From: JASGKO01 sp049840595
Lineage (GTDB): Bacteria; Verrucomicrobiota; Verrucomicrobiia; Chthoniobacterales; Chthoniobacteraceae
Assembly: GCA_049840595.1 (NCBI GenBank)
Contig: JASGKO010000043.1
Span: forward strand, 248,001 to 312,000
Direction: 5' to 3'
Length of the DNA stretch: 64,000 bases
In this document: piece by piece, positions 44,620 through 55,700 of the stretch
Layout of the letters: each line of letters begins with the position of its first letter
How positions within the stretch are numbered: the stretch's first letter is position 1
Made by a program: the position numbers and the translations under genes
The notes under the pieces: generated by a model
Database searches by the model: none
The model's input: the letters and a program-made list of their open reading frames with translations, nothing else
Told to the model about the DNA's origin: nothing

Positions 44620-45672
44620 ATGCCTACACTCCTTGATCCCGTCCAGATTGGTGCCTTCTCGATGCCCAATCGCATCGTCATGGCCCCGCTCACCCGCACC
44701 CGCGCCAGCGTGGGACGCGTGCCGAATGCCATGATGGCCGAATACTACCAGCAGCGCGCCGACGCAGGTTTCATCCTCAGCGAAGCGACCTCGGTCACGC
44801 CGATGGGTGTGGGTTATCCCGACACGCCGGGCATCTGGTCGTCGGCGCAGGTGGAGGGCTGGAAGCTCGTGACCAAGGCGGTGCATGACTTGGGCGGGCG
44901 CATCCTGCTTCAGCTCTGGCACGTGGGACGCATTTCCGATCCCGCCTTTTTGAAGGGTGAGTTGCCGGTGGCCCCGAGCGCGATTGCCGCCGAGGGGCAT
45001 GTGAGTCTCATTCGCCCGATGAAGCCGTTCGTTACGCCGCGCGCGCTGCGACTGGAGGAAATTCCCGGGATCATTGAGGCTTACCGCAAGGGCGCGGAGA
45101 ATGCGCAGGCGGCAGGCTTCGACGGGGTGGAAATCCACGGGGCGAATGGCTACCTGCTCGACCAGTTCATGCAGGACGGCACCAACCAGCGCACCGACGA
45201 ATACGGCGGCTCGGTGGAAAATCGCGGGCGGCTGATTTTGGAAGTGGCCGATGCGTGCGTCTCGGTGTGGGGCGCGGATCGCGTGGGCGTGCATCTCAAT
45301 CCGATGGGCGGCACGCACGGCATTCACGATTCCAATCCGCACGCGATCTTTACCCATGTCGCGCGGGAATTTGGCAAGCGTGGGCTGGCCTTCCTGTGTC
45401 TCCGCGAACGGCTGAGCGGGAACCGTCTGCTGCCCGCGATCGGCGAGGCCTTCGGCGGCCCGATCATTGCCAACGACGGTTTTACTCGCGAAACCGGGAA
45501 CGAAATCCTCGCCTCGGGCGACGCGGCTGCGGTGGCGTATGGCGTGCCCTATATCGCCAACCCCGACTTGGTGCGCCGTTTCGCGGAAAACGCGCCGTTG
45601 AACGCGCCCGATTCCTCGACCTTCTACTCGCTGGGGTCGAAGGGTTACCTCGACTATCCGGTGCTGGCGTAA
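44620..45672 (+). CDS. Alkene reductase, old yellow enzyme family
   Basis: A 350-residue FMN-dependent ene-reductase (NemA-like). Markers are MAPLTRTRA near the start, the HVGRISDP loop, HGANGYLLDQFMQDGTNQRTDEYGGSVENR and the C-terminal GYLDYPVL. It reduces activated C=C bonds or nitro compounds using NAD(P)H. The gene is in an operon with an MFS exporter and a flavin-dependent oxidoreductase, which suggests detoxification of electrophiles, with induction through the ArsR regulator (inference). Confidence 0.9.
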   Translation: MPTLLDPVQIGAFSMPNRIVMAPLTRTRASVGRVPNAMMAEYYQQRADAGFILSEATSVTPMGVGYPDTPGIWSSAQVEGWKLVTKAVHDLGGRILLQLWHVGRISDPAFLKGELPVAPSAIAAEGHVSLIRPMKPFVTPRALRLEEIPGIIEAYRKGAENAQAAGFDGVEIHGANGYLLDQFMQDGTNQRTDEYGGSVENRGRLILEVADACVSVWGADRVGVHLNPMGGTHGIHDSNPHAIFTHVAREFGKRGLAFLCLRERLSGNRLLPAIGEAFGGPIIANDGFTRETGNEILASGDAAAVAYGVPYIANPDLVRRFAENAPLNAPDSSTFYSLGSKGYLDYPVLA

Positions 45673-45679
45673 TTTCTCG

Positions 45680-46687
45680 ATGAGCCGCTTTGTTTCCACT
45701 GCCTATTCCGTGCTCGATCTCTGCCCGATTTTGGAGGGCGGAGAAGCGGCGGAGGCGTTTGGGCGGGCGGTGGATCTGTCGCGTCACGTCGAGTCTTGGG
45801 GCTACCGTCGCTACTGGCTGGCCGAGCATCACAACATGCCGGGCATCGCCAGCGCGGCGACCTCGGTGGTGATCGGGCATGTGGCCGGGGCGACGAAAAC
45901 GATTCGCGTGGGCGCGGGCGGCGTGATGCTGCCCAATCACGCGCCGCTGGTAATCGCCGAGCAGTTCGGCACGCTGGAATCGTTGTATCCGGGGCGCATT
46001 GATCTCGGGCTGGGACGTGCGCCAGGCACTGATCCGATGACCAGTCAGGCCCTGCGGCGGGAAAACCGGCAGAATGGGGATCAATTTCCTGCGCTGCTCA
46101 CCGAGCTGCGGGAATATTTTCGCGATCCGGTGCCGGGTCAACGCGTGCGGGCGGTGCCCGGGGCGGGCTTGCGGGTGCCGATCTGGCTGCTCGGTTCCGG
46201 TGGGTTCAGCGCGCAACTGGCGGGGGAGCTGGGGCTGCCGTTTAGTTCCGCCGGACATTTTTCCCCGGCCAATATGCTGCCGGGGTTGGAGATTTATCGA
46301 AAGGCGTTCCGGCCCTCGACGGTGCTGGAGCAGCCCTATGTGATGGTGGGGATCAATGTCATCGCCGCCGCGACCGATGCCGAGGCGCAGCACCTGGCCA
46401 CCTCGCACCAGCAGGCGGTGCTGAATATGTTTCGCGATGCCCGGAGCAAACTCCCGCCGCCGGTGGATACGATGGAAGACCGTTGGATGCCGCACGAAAA
46501 AGCGGGCGTGGAATCGTTCCTCAAGCTCTCGATGGTCGGCAGCCCGGCCACCGTGCGGTTGCAACTCGACGCCTTCCTCGAAGAAACGCGGGCGGATGAG
46601 GTAATCATCAATTCGATGATCTACGACCACACGGCGCGGGTGCGATCCTACGAAATCGTGGCGGATATTTTCCGGGGAAAAGTTTAA
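45680..46687 (+). CDS. LLM-class flavin-dependent oxidoreductase
   Basis: A 335-residue protein of the luciferase-like monooxygenase class. Markers are YRRYWLAEHHNMPGIASAATSVVIGHVAGATKTIRVGAGGVMLPNHAPL and GRIDLGLGRAPGTDP, both standard in these oxidoreductases. It probably uses reduced flavin supplied by a separate reductase. It follows the old yellow enzyme gene after 7 bases and ends just before intergenic repeats. The substrate is unknown. Confidence 0.9.
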   Translation: MSRFVSTAYSVLDLCPILEGGEAAEAFGRAVDLSRHVESWGYRRYWLAEHHNMPGIASAATSVVIGHVAGATKTIRVGAGGVMLPNHAPLVIAEQFGTLESLYPGRIDLGLGRAPGTDPMTSQALRRENRQNGDQFPALLTELREYFRDPVPGQRVRAVPGAGLRVPIWLLGSGGFSAQLAGELGLPFSSAGHFSPANMLPGLEIYRKAFRPSTVLEQPYVMVGINVIAAATDAEAQHLATSHQQAVLNMFRDARSKLPPPVDTMEDRWMPHEKAGVESFLKLSMVGSPATVRLQLDAFLEETRADEVIINSMIYDHTARVRSYEIVADIFRGKV

Positions 46688-46757
46688 CCACCAAGACTCC
46701 AAGGCACCAAGGGGAGGATGATTTTCACCACGAAGACACGAGGACACGAAGGAAAGG
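46683..46757 (+). repeat. CACCAAG and CACGAAG elements in tandem
   Basis: TTTAACCACCAAGACTCCAA (46683 on, overlapping the LLM stop) is followed by TTTTCACCACGAAGACACGA (46722 on). Both have three 7-base cores spaced about 9 bases apart, but with different cores. Confidence 0.65.
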
Positions 46758-46849
46758 GGAAATCGTGGAGAAGACGGATCTTCCCGCATTGCATTGAAGA
46801 TGCGCACTTCTAAAACTTCCTAAATACTAAATCATAAATGGTACTTTCC

Positions 46850-46912
46850 CTCCCGGCGTCCTGGCGGTTAAACCAACTCACTCGAGAGTCTCTGTGACCT
46901 CTGTGGCTAAAC
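46850..46912 (-). repeat. CCAAG- and CACAGAG-type elements, reverse orientation
   Basis: A reverse CCAAG-type remnant (GTCCTGGCGGTTAAACC near 46859-46875) is followed by a reverse CACAGAG element (GTCTCTGTGACCTCTGTGGC near 46888), which ends five bases before the methyltransferase start. Confidence 0.5.
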
Positions 46913-46916
46913 TTCC

Positions 46917-47810
46917 ATGAATCCGTCTTCTTCCATCCTGCTCGCCGACCGCTGGCAGGACTACCAGCTGCTCGATACCGGCGACGGGCTCAAGCTGGAG
47001 CGCTGGGGCGATGTGACGCTCGTGCGGCCTGATCCGCAGGTGATGTGGCCGCGCACCGGCAAGCAATGGACGGGATGGGATGGCTTTTACCATCGGAGCG
47101 AAAGCGGGGGCGGCCGGTGGGAGTTTCGCCGCGAATTGCCCGATTCGTGGACGATCCGATATGGCGCGCTGAAGTTCAAAATTCGCCCGACCGACTTCAA
47201 GCACACCGGGCTCTTTCCTGAGCAGGCAGCGAATTGGGACTGGTGCATGAACGCGATCCGCCAGGCGAAAACCGCCGGTCGCGAGGTGAGCGTGCTCAAT
47301 CTTTTCGGCTACACCGGTGCGGCCACCGTGGCCTGTGCCGCTGCGGGTGCGGAGGTGTGCCATGTGGATGCCTCGAAGGGCGCGGTACAATGGTGTCGCG
47401 AAAATGCCGCCCTTTCTGGTCTGGGCGAGGCTTCCATCCGCTACATCGCGGATGATTGCTTGAAATTCGTCTCCCGCGAAGCGCGCCGGGGGCGGAAATA
47501 CGATGCGATCATCATGGACCCGCCTGCTTACGGGCGCGGGGCCGGGGGCGAGGTGTGGAAGCTGGAGTTGCACCTCTGGAAATTGCTCGCCGAGTGCCGC
47601 GATCTGCTGAGTGCGGAGCCGCTCTTTTGCCTGATCAACAGCTACACCTCGCGGCTCTCGCCGCTTGTGCTCGGCAACCTGCTCACCCAGGTCTTCAGTC
47701 AGGCGGGCGGTCGCCTCACCGTGGGCGAGCTCGGGCTGCCCGGCCAGCGCAACGGTCTGGTGCTGCCGTGTGGAATTTTCGGACGCTGGGAAGCCGGGGA
47801 ATCCAAATGA
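46917..47810 (+). CDS. SAM-dependent RNA methyltransferase, RlmI/PF10672-like
   Basis: A 297-residue protein. The N-terminal strand-rich part has HTGLFPEQAANWDW, followed by the Rossmann motif I VLNLFGYTGAATVACAAAGAEV and the catalytic motif DAIIMDPPAYGRG. This group is expected to methylate rRNA, though activity on other RNA is possible. Its stop overlaps the start of the next gene (ATGA), indicating coupled translation with a second methylase. Confidence 0.85.
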   Translation: MNPSSSILLADRWQDYQLLDTGDGLKLERWGDVTLVRPDPQVMWPRTGKQWTGWDGFYHRSESGGGRWEFRRELPDSWTIRYGALKFKIRPTDFKHTGLFPEQAANWDWCMNAIRQAKTAGREVSVLNLFGYTGAATVACAAAGAEVCHVDASKGAVQWCRENAALSGLGEASIRYIADDCLKFVSREARRGRKYDAIIMDPPAYGRGAGGEVWKLELHLWKLLAECRDLLSAEPLFCLINSYTSRLSPLVLGNLLTQVFSQAGGRLTVGELGLPGQRNGLVLPCGIFGRWEAGESK

Positions 47811-49351
47811 AGCCGGACGGCAAAAATCCTGCGAAGGAACTTTACCAGCAGTTGCGGCAGCTCTCGTGCGAAGAATTGTGGACCCGCGAAGTTCCGCGCT
47901 TTGATCGCGCTGATGAAAAGGAACGTGCCGCCCGCGTGGGCTTGGTGCGCGCGGTGGGCGTCGTTTTTTCCGAGCGCGGCACCGAGATGCAAAAGCAGCA
48001 GGCGCGTGAGTGGTTGCGGGCGCTCTTGCAGGATCCGGTGGAAAAAATCCGCCGCTATGCGATGGCGGCGCTGCCCAAGCTGGGCGCAGCGGCTGGCGAT
48101 GAGGCGGCGCTGCTGGAGCTTCTGCAACGTGCCGAAGGCGAGCGTGAGCGCAAATTTCTCGGGCAGACGCTGGAGAAAATCGGCGGGGCCGCCACGCTGG
48201 AAGAGGCGTCGGACCTGGGTTCCCGGGCGGAACAGAAAATCAAGGCGAGCGTGGCCCGCTCCACGGCAACCACGATCCGGCTGGAGCGTGTGCTGACGGA
48301 TTTCGCCGGGTTGCGCGTTCACCTGCGCGGCCGCCGCGGGTTGGAATCGATGGTGCAAGAGGAAGCGCAGGCGCGACTGGGCAAACAATTCCGGGTCGCC
48401 GCGGTGCATCCCGGGCTCGTGATGCTAGAGCCGTTGAAGCCGTTTTCGCTGGGCGATCTTTATGCGGTCCGTTGCTGCGGCAGCGTGGCTTTCGTGCTTG
48501 GAGTGGCGAAGCGGGTTTCCGGCGCGCCTTCGGTGGCCGCACTCGCGGAACTCATCGCCTCGCCGCTCGCGTGCCGGGTGCTGGAGACCTTCACCGAAGG
48601 CCCCATCCGCTACCGCCTCGATTTCACCGACAAGGGCCACCAGCGCGGGGCGATTCGCGAGCTGGCCGGCGCGGTTTACCAGCGGTGTCCCGAGCTGTTG
48701 AACGATGCCCGCGAGGCGCCGTGGGCGGTGGAAATCCATCCCGCGCCGCAGGGGCTCTCGGTGGAGCTCACCCCGCGGCTGTCGCCCGATCCGCGCTTTG
48801 CCTACCGGCAGCAGGATGTTCCCGCCGCCTCCCATCCGCCGCTCGCGGCCAGCATGGCCCGACTGGCGTTGCAAAGTGCGGCGCGCGAGCCGGAGACGAT
48901 TTGGGACCCTTTCTGCGGTTCCGGGCTGGAACTGATCGAGCGTTCGCTGCTCGGCGGGGTGAAGCACCTTTTTGGGACCGATTTGAGTGCCGAGGCGATC
49001 GAAATTACCAAGCGCAATTTGGCGGCGGCGGCGCTGCCGGCCATTCCCACAACGCTCCACGTTTGCGACTTTCGCGATTACGCCCGAGTGCCCGGGCTCA
49101 GGCCGGGTGCACTCGGTCTCATCATCAGCAATCCGCCGCTGGGTCGGCGGGTGCCGATTGCGGATCTGCGGGGATTGATCGGGAGCCTGTTTTCGGCAGC
49201 GAACGTTCTGCTGAAGCCAGGCGGACGACTCATCTTTGCCAATCCGCTCCGTTCCGAGGCGACGATTCCGGGGCTCAAGCTGCTCTCCCGGCAAAAGGTG
49301 GACTTCGGCGGCTTCGATTGCCGGGTCGAGGTTTATGTGAAGACCGGGTAG
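47807..49351 (+). CDS. HEAT-like N-terminus fused to RNA methylase domain
   Basis: A 514-residue protein starting MKPDGKNPAKELYQQL. The first 170 residues are helical repeats (QAREWLRALLQDPVEKIRRYAMAALPKLG), like HEAT units. Residues 190-320 may be a THUMP-like RNA-binding region. The C-terminal third is a UPF0020-type methylase with IWDPFCGSGLELIERSLL and LIISNPPLGRRV (NPP catalytic motif). It probably methylates guanine in tRNA or rRNA. It overlaps the methyltransferase upstream by four bases, so both may act on the same RNA. Confidence 0.75.
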   Translation: MKPDGKNPAKELYQQLRQLSCEELWTREVPRFDRADEKERAARVGLVRAVGVVFSERGTEMQKQQAREWLRALLQDPVEKIRRYAMAALPKLGAAAGDEAALLELLQRAEGERERKFLGQTLEKIGGAATLEEASDLGSRAEQKIKASVARSTATTIRLERVLTDFAGLRVHLRGRRGLESMVQEEAQARLGKQFRVAAVHPGLVMLEPLKPFSLGDLYAVRCCGSVAFVLGVAKRVSGAPSVAALAELIASPLACRVLETFTEGPIRYRLDFTDKGHQRGAIRELAGAVYQRCPELLNDAREAPWAVEIHPAPQGLSVELTPRLSPDPRFAYRQQDVPAASHPPLAASMARLALQSAAREPETIWDPFCGSGLELIERSLLGGVKHLFGTDLSAEAIEITKRNLAAAALPAIPTTLHVCDFRDYARVPGLRPGALGLIISNPPLGRRVPIADLRGLIGSLFSAANVLLKPGGRLIFANPLRSEATIPGLKLLSRQKVDFGGFDCRVEVYVKTG

Positions 49352-49732
49352 TTTTGCCTGTAGACTTACGCGGATTTTTAGGGAAGCGCTGCGCTGGCCT
49401 TTGAGTTCTTCCAAAATTCAATCGTTTCTCTTTGAGAGCCTGTTAAAAATTAGGAAATCTGCGTCAGGTCATATTTCCGAATGGATGGTCGCAGAAAGTG
49501 GTTCATTTCCTTCTTCCCGCTTTCCAGGTCATCCCCCAACCAACTGCGATGGATTCGGAAATACGATCTCATCTGCGGACCCACCACTCTCTGGTTGAGC
49601 GGTTTGCAAATGGTTTGTAAACTTAATCGTGTAAGTCTTGAAGGGTTTGTTTCTCTTACACTGATTTACCAAGTTTGTTGTGCCCGGATTGCGACGGTCG
49701 CGGTCTGGATTTTGTTTTTCCACACCCCTCCC
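49352..49732. other. Gap before the first PEP-CTERM gene
   Basis: The reading frame of the following gene stays open back to 49481, but no signal peptide appears before MKKPTLRRP at 49733, so this is treated as the 5' region. It becomes AT-richer near 49600-49660 and probably holds the promoter. I see nothing else. Confidence 0.4.
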
Positions 49733-52700
49733 ATGAAAAAGCCCACCCTTCGCCGACCTGTCGTTGTTTGTATCCGTCTTGCGATTGTTACAATGGTCAC
49801 CGCATTGCCGCTTGACCTGTGGACGGCACGGGGAGCCAGTGAGACCTGGACAGGCACGGCGACCACGGGTAACTGGACCGATGCCACCTGGTCGCCCGAT
49901 GCGGCGGCACCGGGAGCGACCTCGGGGACGACGAATACAGACACGGCCACCTTTGGCAGCAGCGGGGCGAGCACGATCACGGTGGACAGCTATCGCAACC
50001 TGCAAAACATTACTTTCAACGGTTCCTCGGCCTTCACGCTTTCCACCGGCACGCTCTACCTTACGGCGGGCGGTGTGGTGCAGAACACGGGCTCCGCGGC
50101 GCAGATCATCAGCGCGCCGATTGTGCTGGAAGGGAACTACTCCTTCACCTCCAGCGCGAGCAATGCGGCCAATACGCTTGTCTTTAGCACCGGCGGGATT
50201 ACGGGAGCCGCGACCACGGGGAACACCTTCAGCCTCACTCTGGGCGGGGCGAATGCAGGCACGAATACGATCAGCAGCGTGATTGGCGATGGCACCGGCG
50301 GCGGTAACCTGGCCCTGGTGAAGAATGACGCGGGTCTCTGGGTGCTCTCCGGAACCAACACCTTTACCGGTGGCGACACGCTCAACAGCGGCATCCTTTC
50401 CATCAACGCGGATGCGAACCTCGGCGCCTCGACCAGCGCGGTGACCCTCAATGGCGGCACCCTGCGCACGACCGCCGGGATTACCAACACCCACGCCTTC
50501 ACCATCGGCGCGAGCGGCGGTACGATCAACGTCAGCACCACGGGCCAGTATTTTTTCAACACGGCGAATACTCTGCTCGGCAGCGGCACGCTGACCCTCA
50601 CCGGCAACGGAACGCTGGTGGCCAATACCGGCAACCTGCGGGTGGCGCAGACCAATACGTTCAACGGCAACGTCATCCTCCAGGGCGGCGGCACATTTGA
50701 ATATGGCGTGCAGGGGGCGGTGGACCCCACGGCGACCTTTACGCTCAACAACCAGGGTGAACTGGCGGTGCAGGGCAGCAGCGCGGTGAACATGGCCAAC
50801 AGCCTCACCGTGAATGGTGGCACCAATAGCGTGCTCAGCTTTGAAAACGGCACCCTGGGCATTTTCTCCGGCGCGATCACACTCAATGCCAATCTGACCA
50901 TCGGCCTGCGCGACTGGTATAATTACGGCACCGTGCGCGGCGGCACAGTTTCCGGGAACATCTCCGGCACCGGCGGGCTCACGATTAATTCGGGCACCGG
51001 CACCACCGGCACCCTCACCTTGAGCGGGACCAACACCTACGCGGGCAGCACCACCATCGCGAGCGCGACCGTGACTGTTGCCGGCAACCAGACGGGCGCG
51101 AACAGCAATTATCTCCTCCAGCCCGGCAGCACGCTCATCCTCAATGGCAATACCGGTTCACTGCCGACGAATACGACCCTCGCTCTCAATGGTGCGGGCT
51201 TCACGTACCAGGGCTCCACCACCGGCAGCACGCTTGATGCGAGTGGATACACGATCAGCGGTTCCAATGAAGTAAACTTCACCTCCATCTACGGAACCAG
51301 CGGCACCACCACGCTCACACTGCCCAGTCTGGCGCGTTCGGTGGGGATGACAGAAAATTTCACCGCCAGCGGCGGCACCAATGGCACCACGAACCTGATC
51401 ACCCTTTCCACCGCGCCCACCTCCACGGGCACACTGCTCGACAAGGGTGAATTCTTCAGCGGCACAGACTATGCGGTTTACGATGCGGCCGGGTACCTGC
51501 GGGCCTTCAATTATTCCACCGATACCAACGGAGTCATCGCCGCCGGCGGCACGACCCTCGGGACGGTGACGGCGCTAAGCAATGTCAACCTGACCGGCGC
51601 GGTGACGGCGCAGACCACGGCGCAGATTGACACGCTCAAGCTCGGGACGACCAACGGTCTCACCCTGGCCTCCAGCCAGATTCTCACCGTGGACAGCCTG
51701 CTCAAATCCGGTGCGAATGCGGCCACCATCAGCGGCGGCACGGGCATCCAGGCGTCCAGCAACGGCGAGCTGGTGATCCGCACCAATGCCTCGGGTGATA
51801 CGCTCACCATTGCCTCGGCGATTCTGGCCAACGGAACCAATGCGCTGACCAAGAGCGGCTCGGGGACGCTGGTCATCAGCGGAACAAATACCTATACCGG
51901 GAATACGTATCTGAACCTTGGTACGATTGATGTCCAGAACGCCAGCGCGTTCGGCACCGGCACGTTAGTCCTTAATGGCGGCCAGGTGAATAATAACGGC
52001 AGCAGCGCACTGACCCTGGCCAACAACATCTACGTTCCCGCGGGAATGAGCGCACAGTTCAAGGCGTCTTCCACCTCTGGAAACGGTCTCGGTGATTCCG
52101 GCGCCTTGACCGGCAGCGGGACGCTGACCCTGCTTTCGGCGGGGACCAACAGCACGGCGTTCCTCTCGGGTGATTTGAGTGAGTTTACTGGTACGCTGGT
52201 CGCGAACACGGTGAACAACGGCTCGAATTTGAACATTGGGGGCGGCACGGCGGCCTCGAACAATTTGGGGCAGGCTACGTTGCAGCTTACTGGCGGGAAC
52301 AGTTCCAACCGTCGTCTGGCGGGTTGGGGCGGTATTTTGCAGGTCGGTGCGCTCTCCGGCACGGTTGGAACCTTTAACGGTGGCAACCTCGAAGTGGGCG
52401 CGTTGAATACGAATACCACCTTCGGCGGCATGAGCATCAACGGCGGCTGGTCGTTGATCAAGGTGGGCACCGGCACGCTCACCTTGAATGGCGGCACCGT
52501 TTACACCGGTTCCTCGGGCGGCATTCAGGCCAATGGGGGCACGATCGCGATCGACCTGAGCAATCTGGCGGCCTCCACCTCCCTGTGGAGTGCGCCGTTG
52601 AAAGTGGGTGGCGGCACCTTCAGCCTCTTCGCCAAGCCGAATGTCACCAGCACCCAGGCGTTTACCTCGACCACGATCAACTCCGGAGCCTCGGCGATCA

Positions 52701-55700
52701 CCGCGAGCACCAATGGCGGCGGCGGCAGTGTGTTGCTGACCCTTAACGGCCTCACCCGTAATGCCGGCGGCACCGTGGATTTCACCCTGCCCAGCGGCGC
52801 GCAGAGCAGCACTAACGGAATCACCACCACCTCGACCACGCTGGTCTCCAACAACGTGCTGGTCAGCGCGGCGACCAATGGCATCGCCTTTGCGACCGTG
52901 GGCGGGACGGATTGGGCGAGCCTGAGCGGGAATAACATCGTGGGCTATTCGAAGGTGGGCAGCTACGCCACCGGAGCGGCCAATTATCTGGCCGCCAGCA
53001 ACGTGGATGTGACTAACGGGGACAGCGTCTCCGGGGTGACGGCGAATACGCTGCGCTTCAACGCCGCGGGCGACACGCTCACGCTCTCGGGGACGAATAT
53101 CGTGAGCACCGGCGGCATTTTGGTGACGAGCGCGGGGACGGGCTCAAGCATTGCCGGTGGCACCTTGCAGTCCGGCGGCGGTGAGGCGCTGGTCCTCATC
53201 AACAACGGCTCGATGGATCTGAGCACCACCACGATCGCCAACAGCACGGTTGGGGCGAGCGCATTCACGATCTCGGGAGCAGGCACGACGACGCTCAGCA
53301 ATGCGAATACCTATACCGGGAAGACGTATGTAAACGTGGGAACGGTGATGGCCGGTGCGGATACAAGCTTTGGCGTGGCGCCGTCCTCCGTGACGGCGGA
53401 CCAGCTGAACCTGAATGGTGGCACGATCAAACTGGCGGGCGCATTCAATTTCGCCACCAATCGCGGGATCACGCTGGGGAACAACGGGGGAACGATTGAT
53501 ACGAACGGCTTTGACAGCACCTATGCGGGAGTGATTGCGGGCGGGGTGACTGGGACCACGAGCGCGAATACCTCGTATGGCTTCGGGCTCACGAAGAATG
53601 GCAGCGGCACGTTGACCCTGACGGGGACGAACACCTACGGCGGGACGACGGTGATCAATGGCGGCACGGTGAGCGTGTCGTCGCTGGCGACGGAGACGGC
53701 CAGTGGCGGGGTGGCGAGCGGGATTGGTTCGGCGCCGAATACCGCGCAATATCTGGTCTTCAACGGCGGGACGTTGCAATACACCGGGGCGGCGACGACG
53801 ACCGACCGTCGGTTTACGCTGGGAAGCAGCGGCGGGACGATTGACGCCTCGGGCAGCGGGGCGCTGACGTGGGCGGGGAACACCGGGAGCGGTGGGACGG
53901 TCAGTAATGTGATCAGCATTTCAGGCACGGGCAACCGCACGCTGACGCTGACGGGTTCGAGCACGGCCAGCAACGTGCTGGGGATCGCGCTGGGCGACAG
54001 CAGCACGAGCGGGAAGAGTTCGCTGGTGAAAAACGGCGCGGGCACCTGGGTGCTGACCGGGACGAATACTTATACGGGAGCCACGACCGTCAATGCCGGG
54101 ACGCTGCGGGTGACCGGGTCGCTGGCGAGTGGCAGTGCGGTGGCGGTGAGTGGTGGGGCGACGCTTACGGGCACCGGCACGATCGGCGGTTCAGTGACCG
54201 TGGCGGGCGGCAGCACGCTTTCCACGGAAGGGGCGCTTTCGCTGGTGGATGGCTCGACGAGCACGGCCTTCAAGGTGGGGAGCCTGGCGCTGGGCGGGAC
54301 CTCGGGGAATCTCTCGCAACTGAGCTTCGACGTGGGTTCATCGCTGAACGACCTGCTCACCGTGGTGGGCAACCTGCTGCTCAACGTGGGCGGCGCGACC
54401 ATCAACATCAACAGCTCCGGCGCCGTGGCGGGGCAGACTTATACGCTGATCAGTTTCGGCAGCGGAACGGGCGCGGGCTTCACAATTGGCAGCGGTTCGA
54501 CGGTGGGTTCGCTGACGCTGGCGAATACCAGCCTGAGCTTTGGCGTCTCCGGCACCTTGAACGTGACGGCCAATTCGGTGCAGCTGGTGACCACCGGCGC
54601 GACGGCACCCACGACGGCCTACTGGTCCGGCGTCCAGGGCACGCAATGGAACAGCCTCAACGGCAGCAGCACGGCGGCCAACTTCACGACGGATGCGACC
54701 GGTTCGAACTCGGTGGCGGCCCTTCCGGCGCCGACGACCGATGTGATCTTCGCAGCGAGTGGCAATGGAGCTCCGACCAACCTCACCAATACCCTCGGCC
54801 AGGACTTTGAAATCAAGAGCCTCACCTTCTCCAGCGGGCTCGGGGCGGCGAGCATTACGGGCTCCAATTCGCTGACGGTGGACGCGGGCGGGATCACGTT
54901 GCAGAGCACCAACGGCGGGGTGACCTTGGGGATGACCACGCTGGCGTTGGGGGCGGATGAGACCTTCACCAATGCGAGCAGCAACAACCTCACCGTTGCG
55001 GCGGTCATCAGCGGCAGCCATGCGCTCACGGTCAATAATACCGGCACCGGCAAGACCGTGTTCTCCGGGGTGAATACCTACACCGGGGGCACCACGCTCA
55101 CGACCGGCCTCTTGCAGATGAGTGGCAACAGCACCTCCAGTTCGAATGGTGGGCTGGGGGCGATCAGCGGCGCGTTTACGGTCAACGGCGGCACGCTGGA
55201 TTTGAATGACACGACGCAGGGGGTGGGCAACCTCACCGGCACCGGCGGCACGATTGTGAACAACGGCAGCTCGGCGGTCACCTTCACGATCGGCAATGGC
55301 AATGGGACGGGCGGCAACTACCAGGGCGTGATCGCGAATAACAATAACGCCGGGTTGGGCGTGGTGGCACTGACCAAGACGGGCACCGGCACGATCCAGC
55401 TCTCCGGGGCGAATACCTACACGGGTGCGACCAATATCAATGGCGGCGTGCTGCAAATCAGCAACCTGGGCAATCTCGGCTCGGCTACGAGTGCGATCGG
55501 GTTCAAAGGTGGTGCACTGGAAATTCTCACCAGCGGCTTTGACCTGACCCGTGCGATCACGATGAACGGGGCGGCCACGATTCTAAATGATTCCGGGGCG
55601 CTGACCATCGGGACCAGTATCACGAACGCCGGCAACCTTTTTACCATTGGCGGGGCGGGTACGACCGGCATCTCGGGAGCAATTACGGGCACCGGCGGCT

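Noticed and set aside
49481..49732. N-terminal extension of the first PEP-CTERM gene
   Set aside because: It would place 84 residues before a good signal peptide that starts at 49733.
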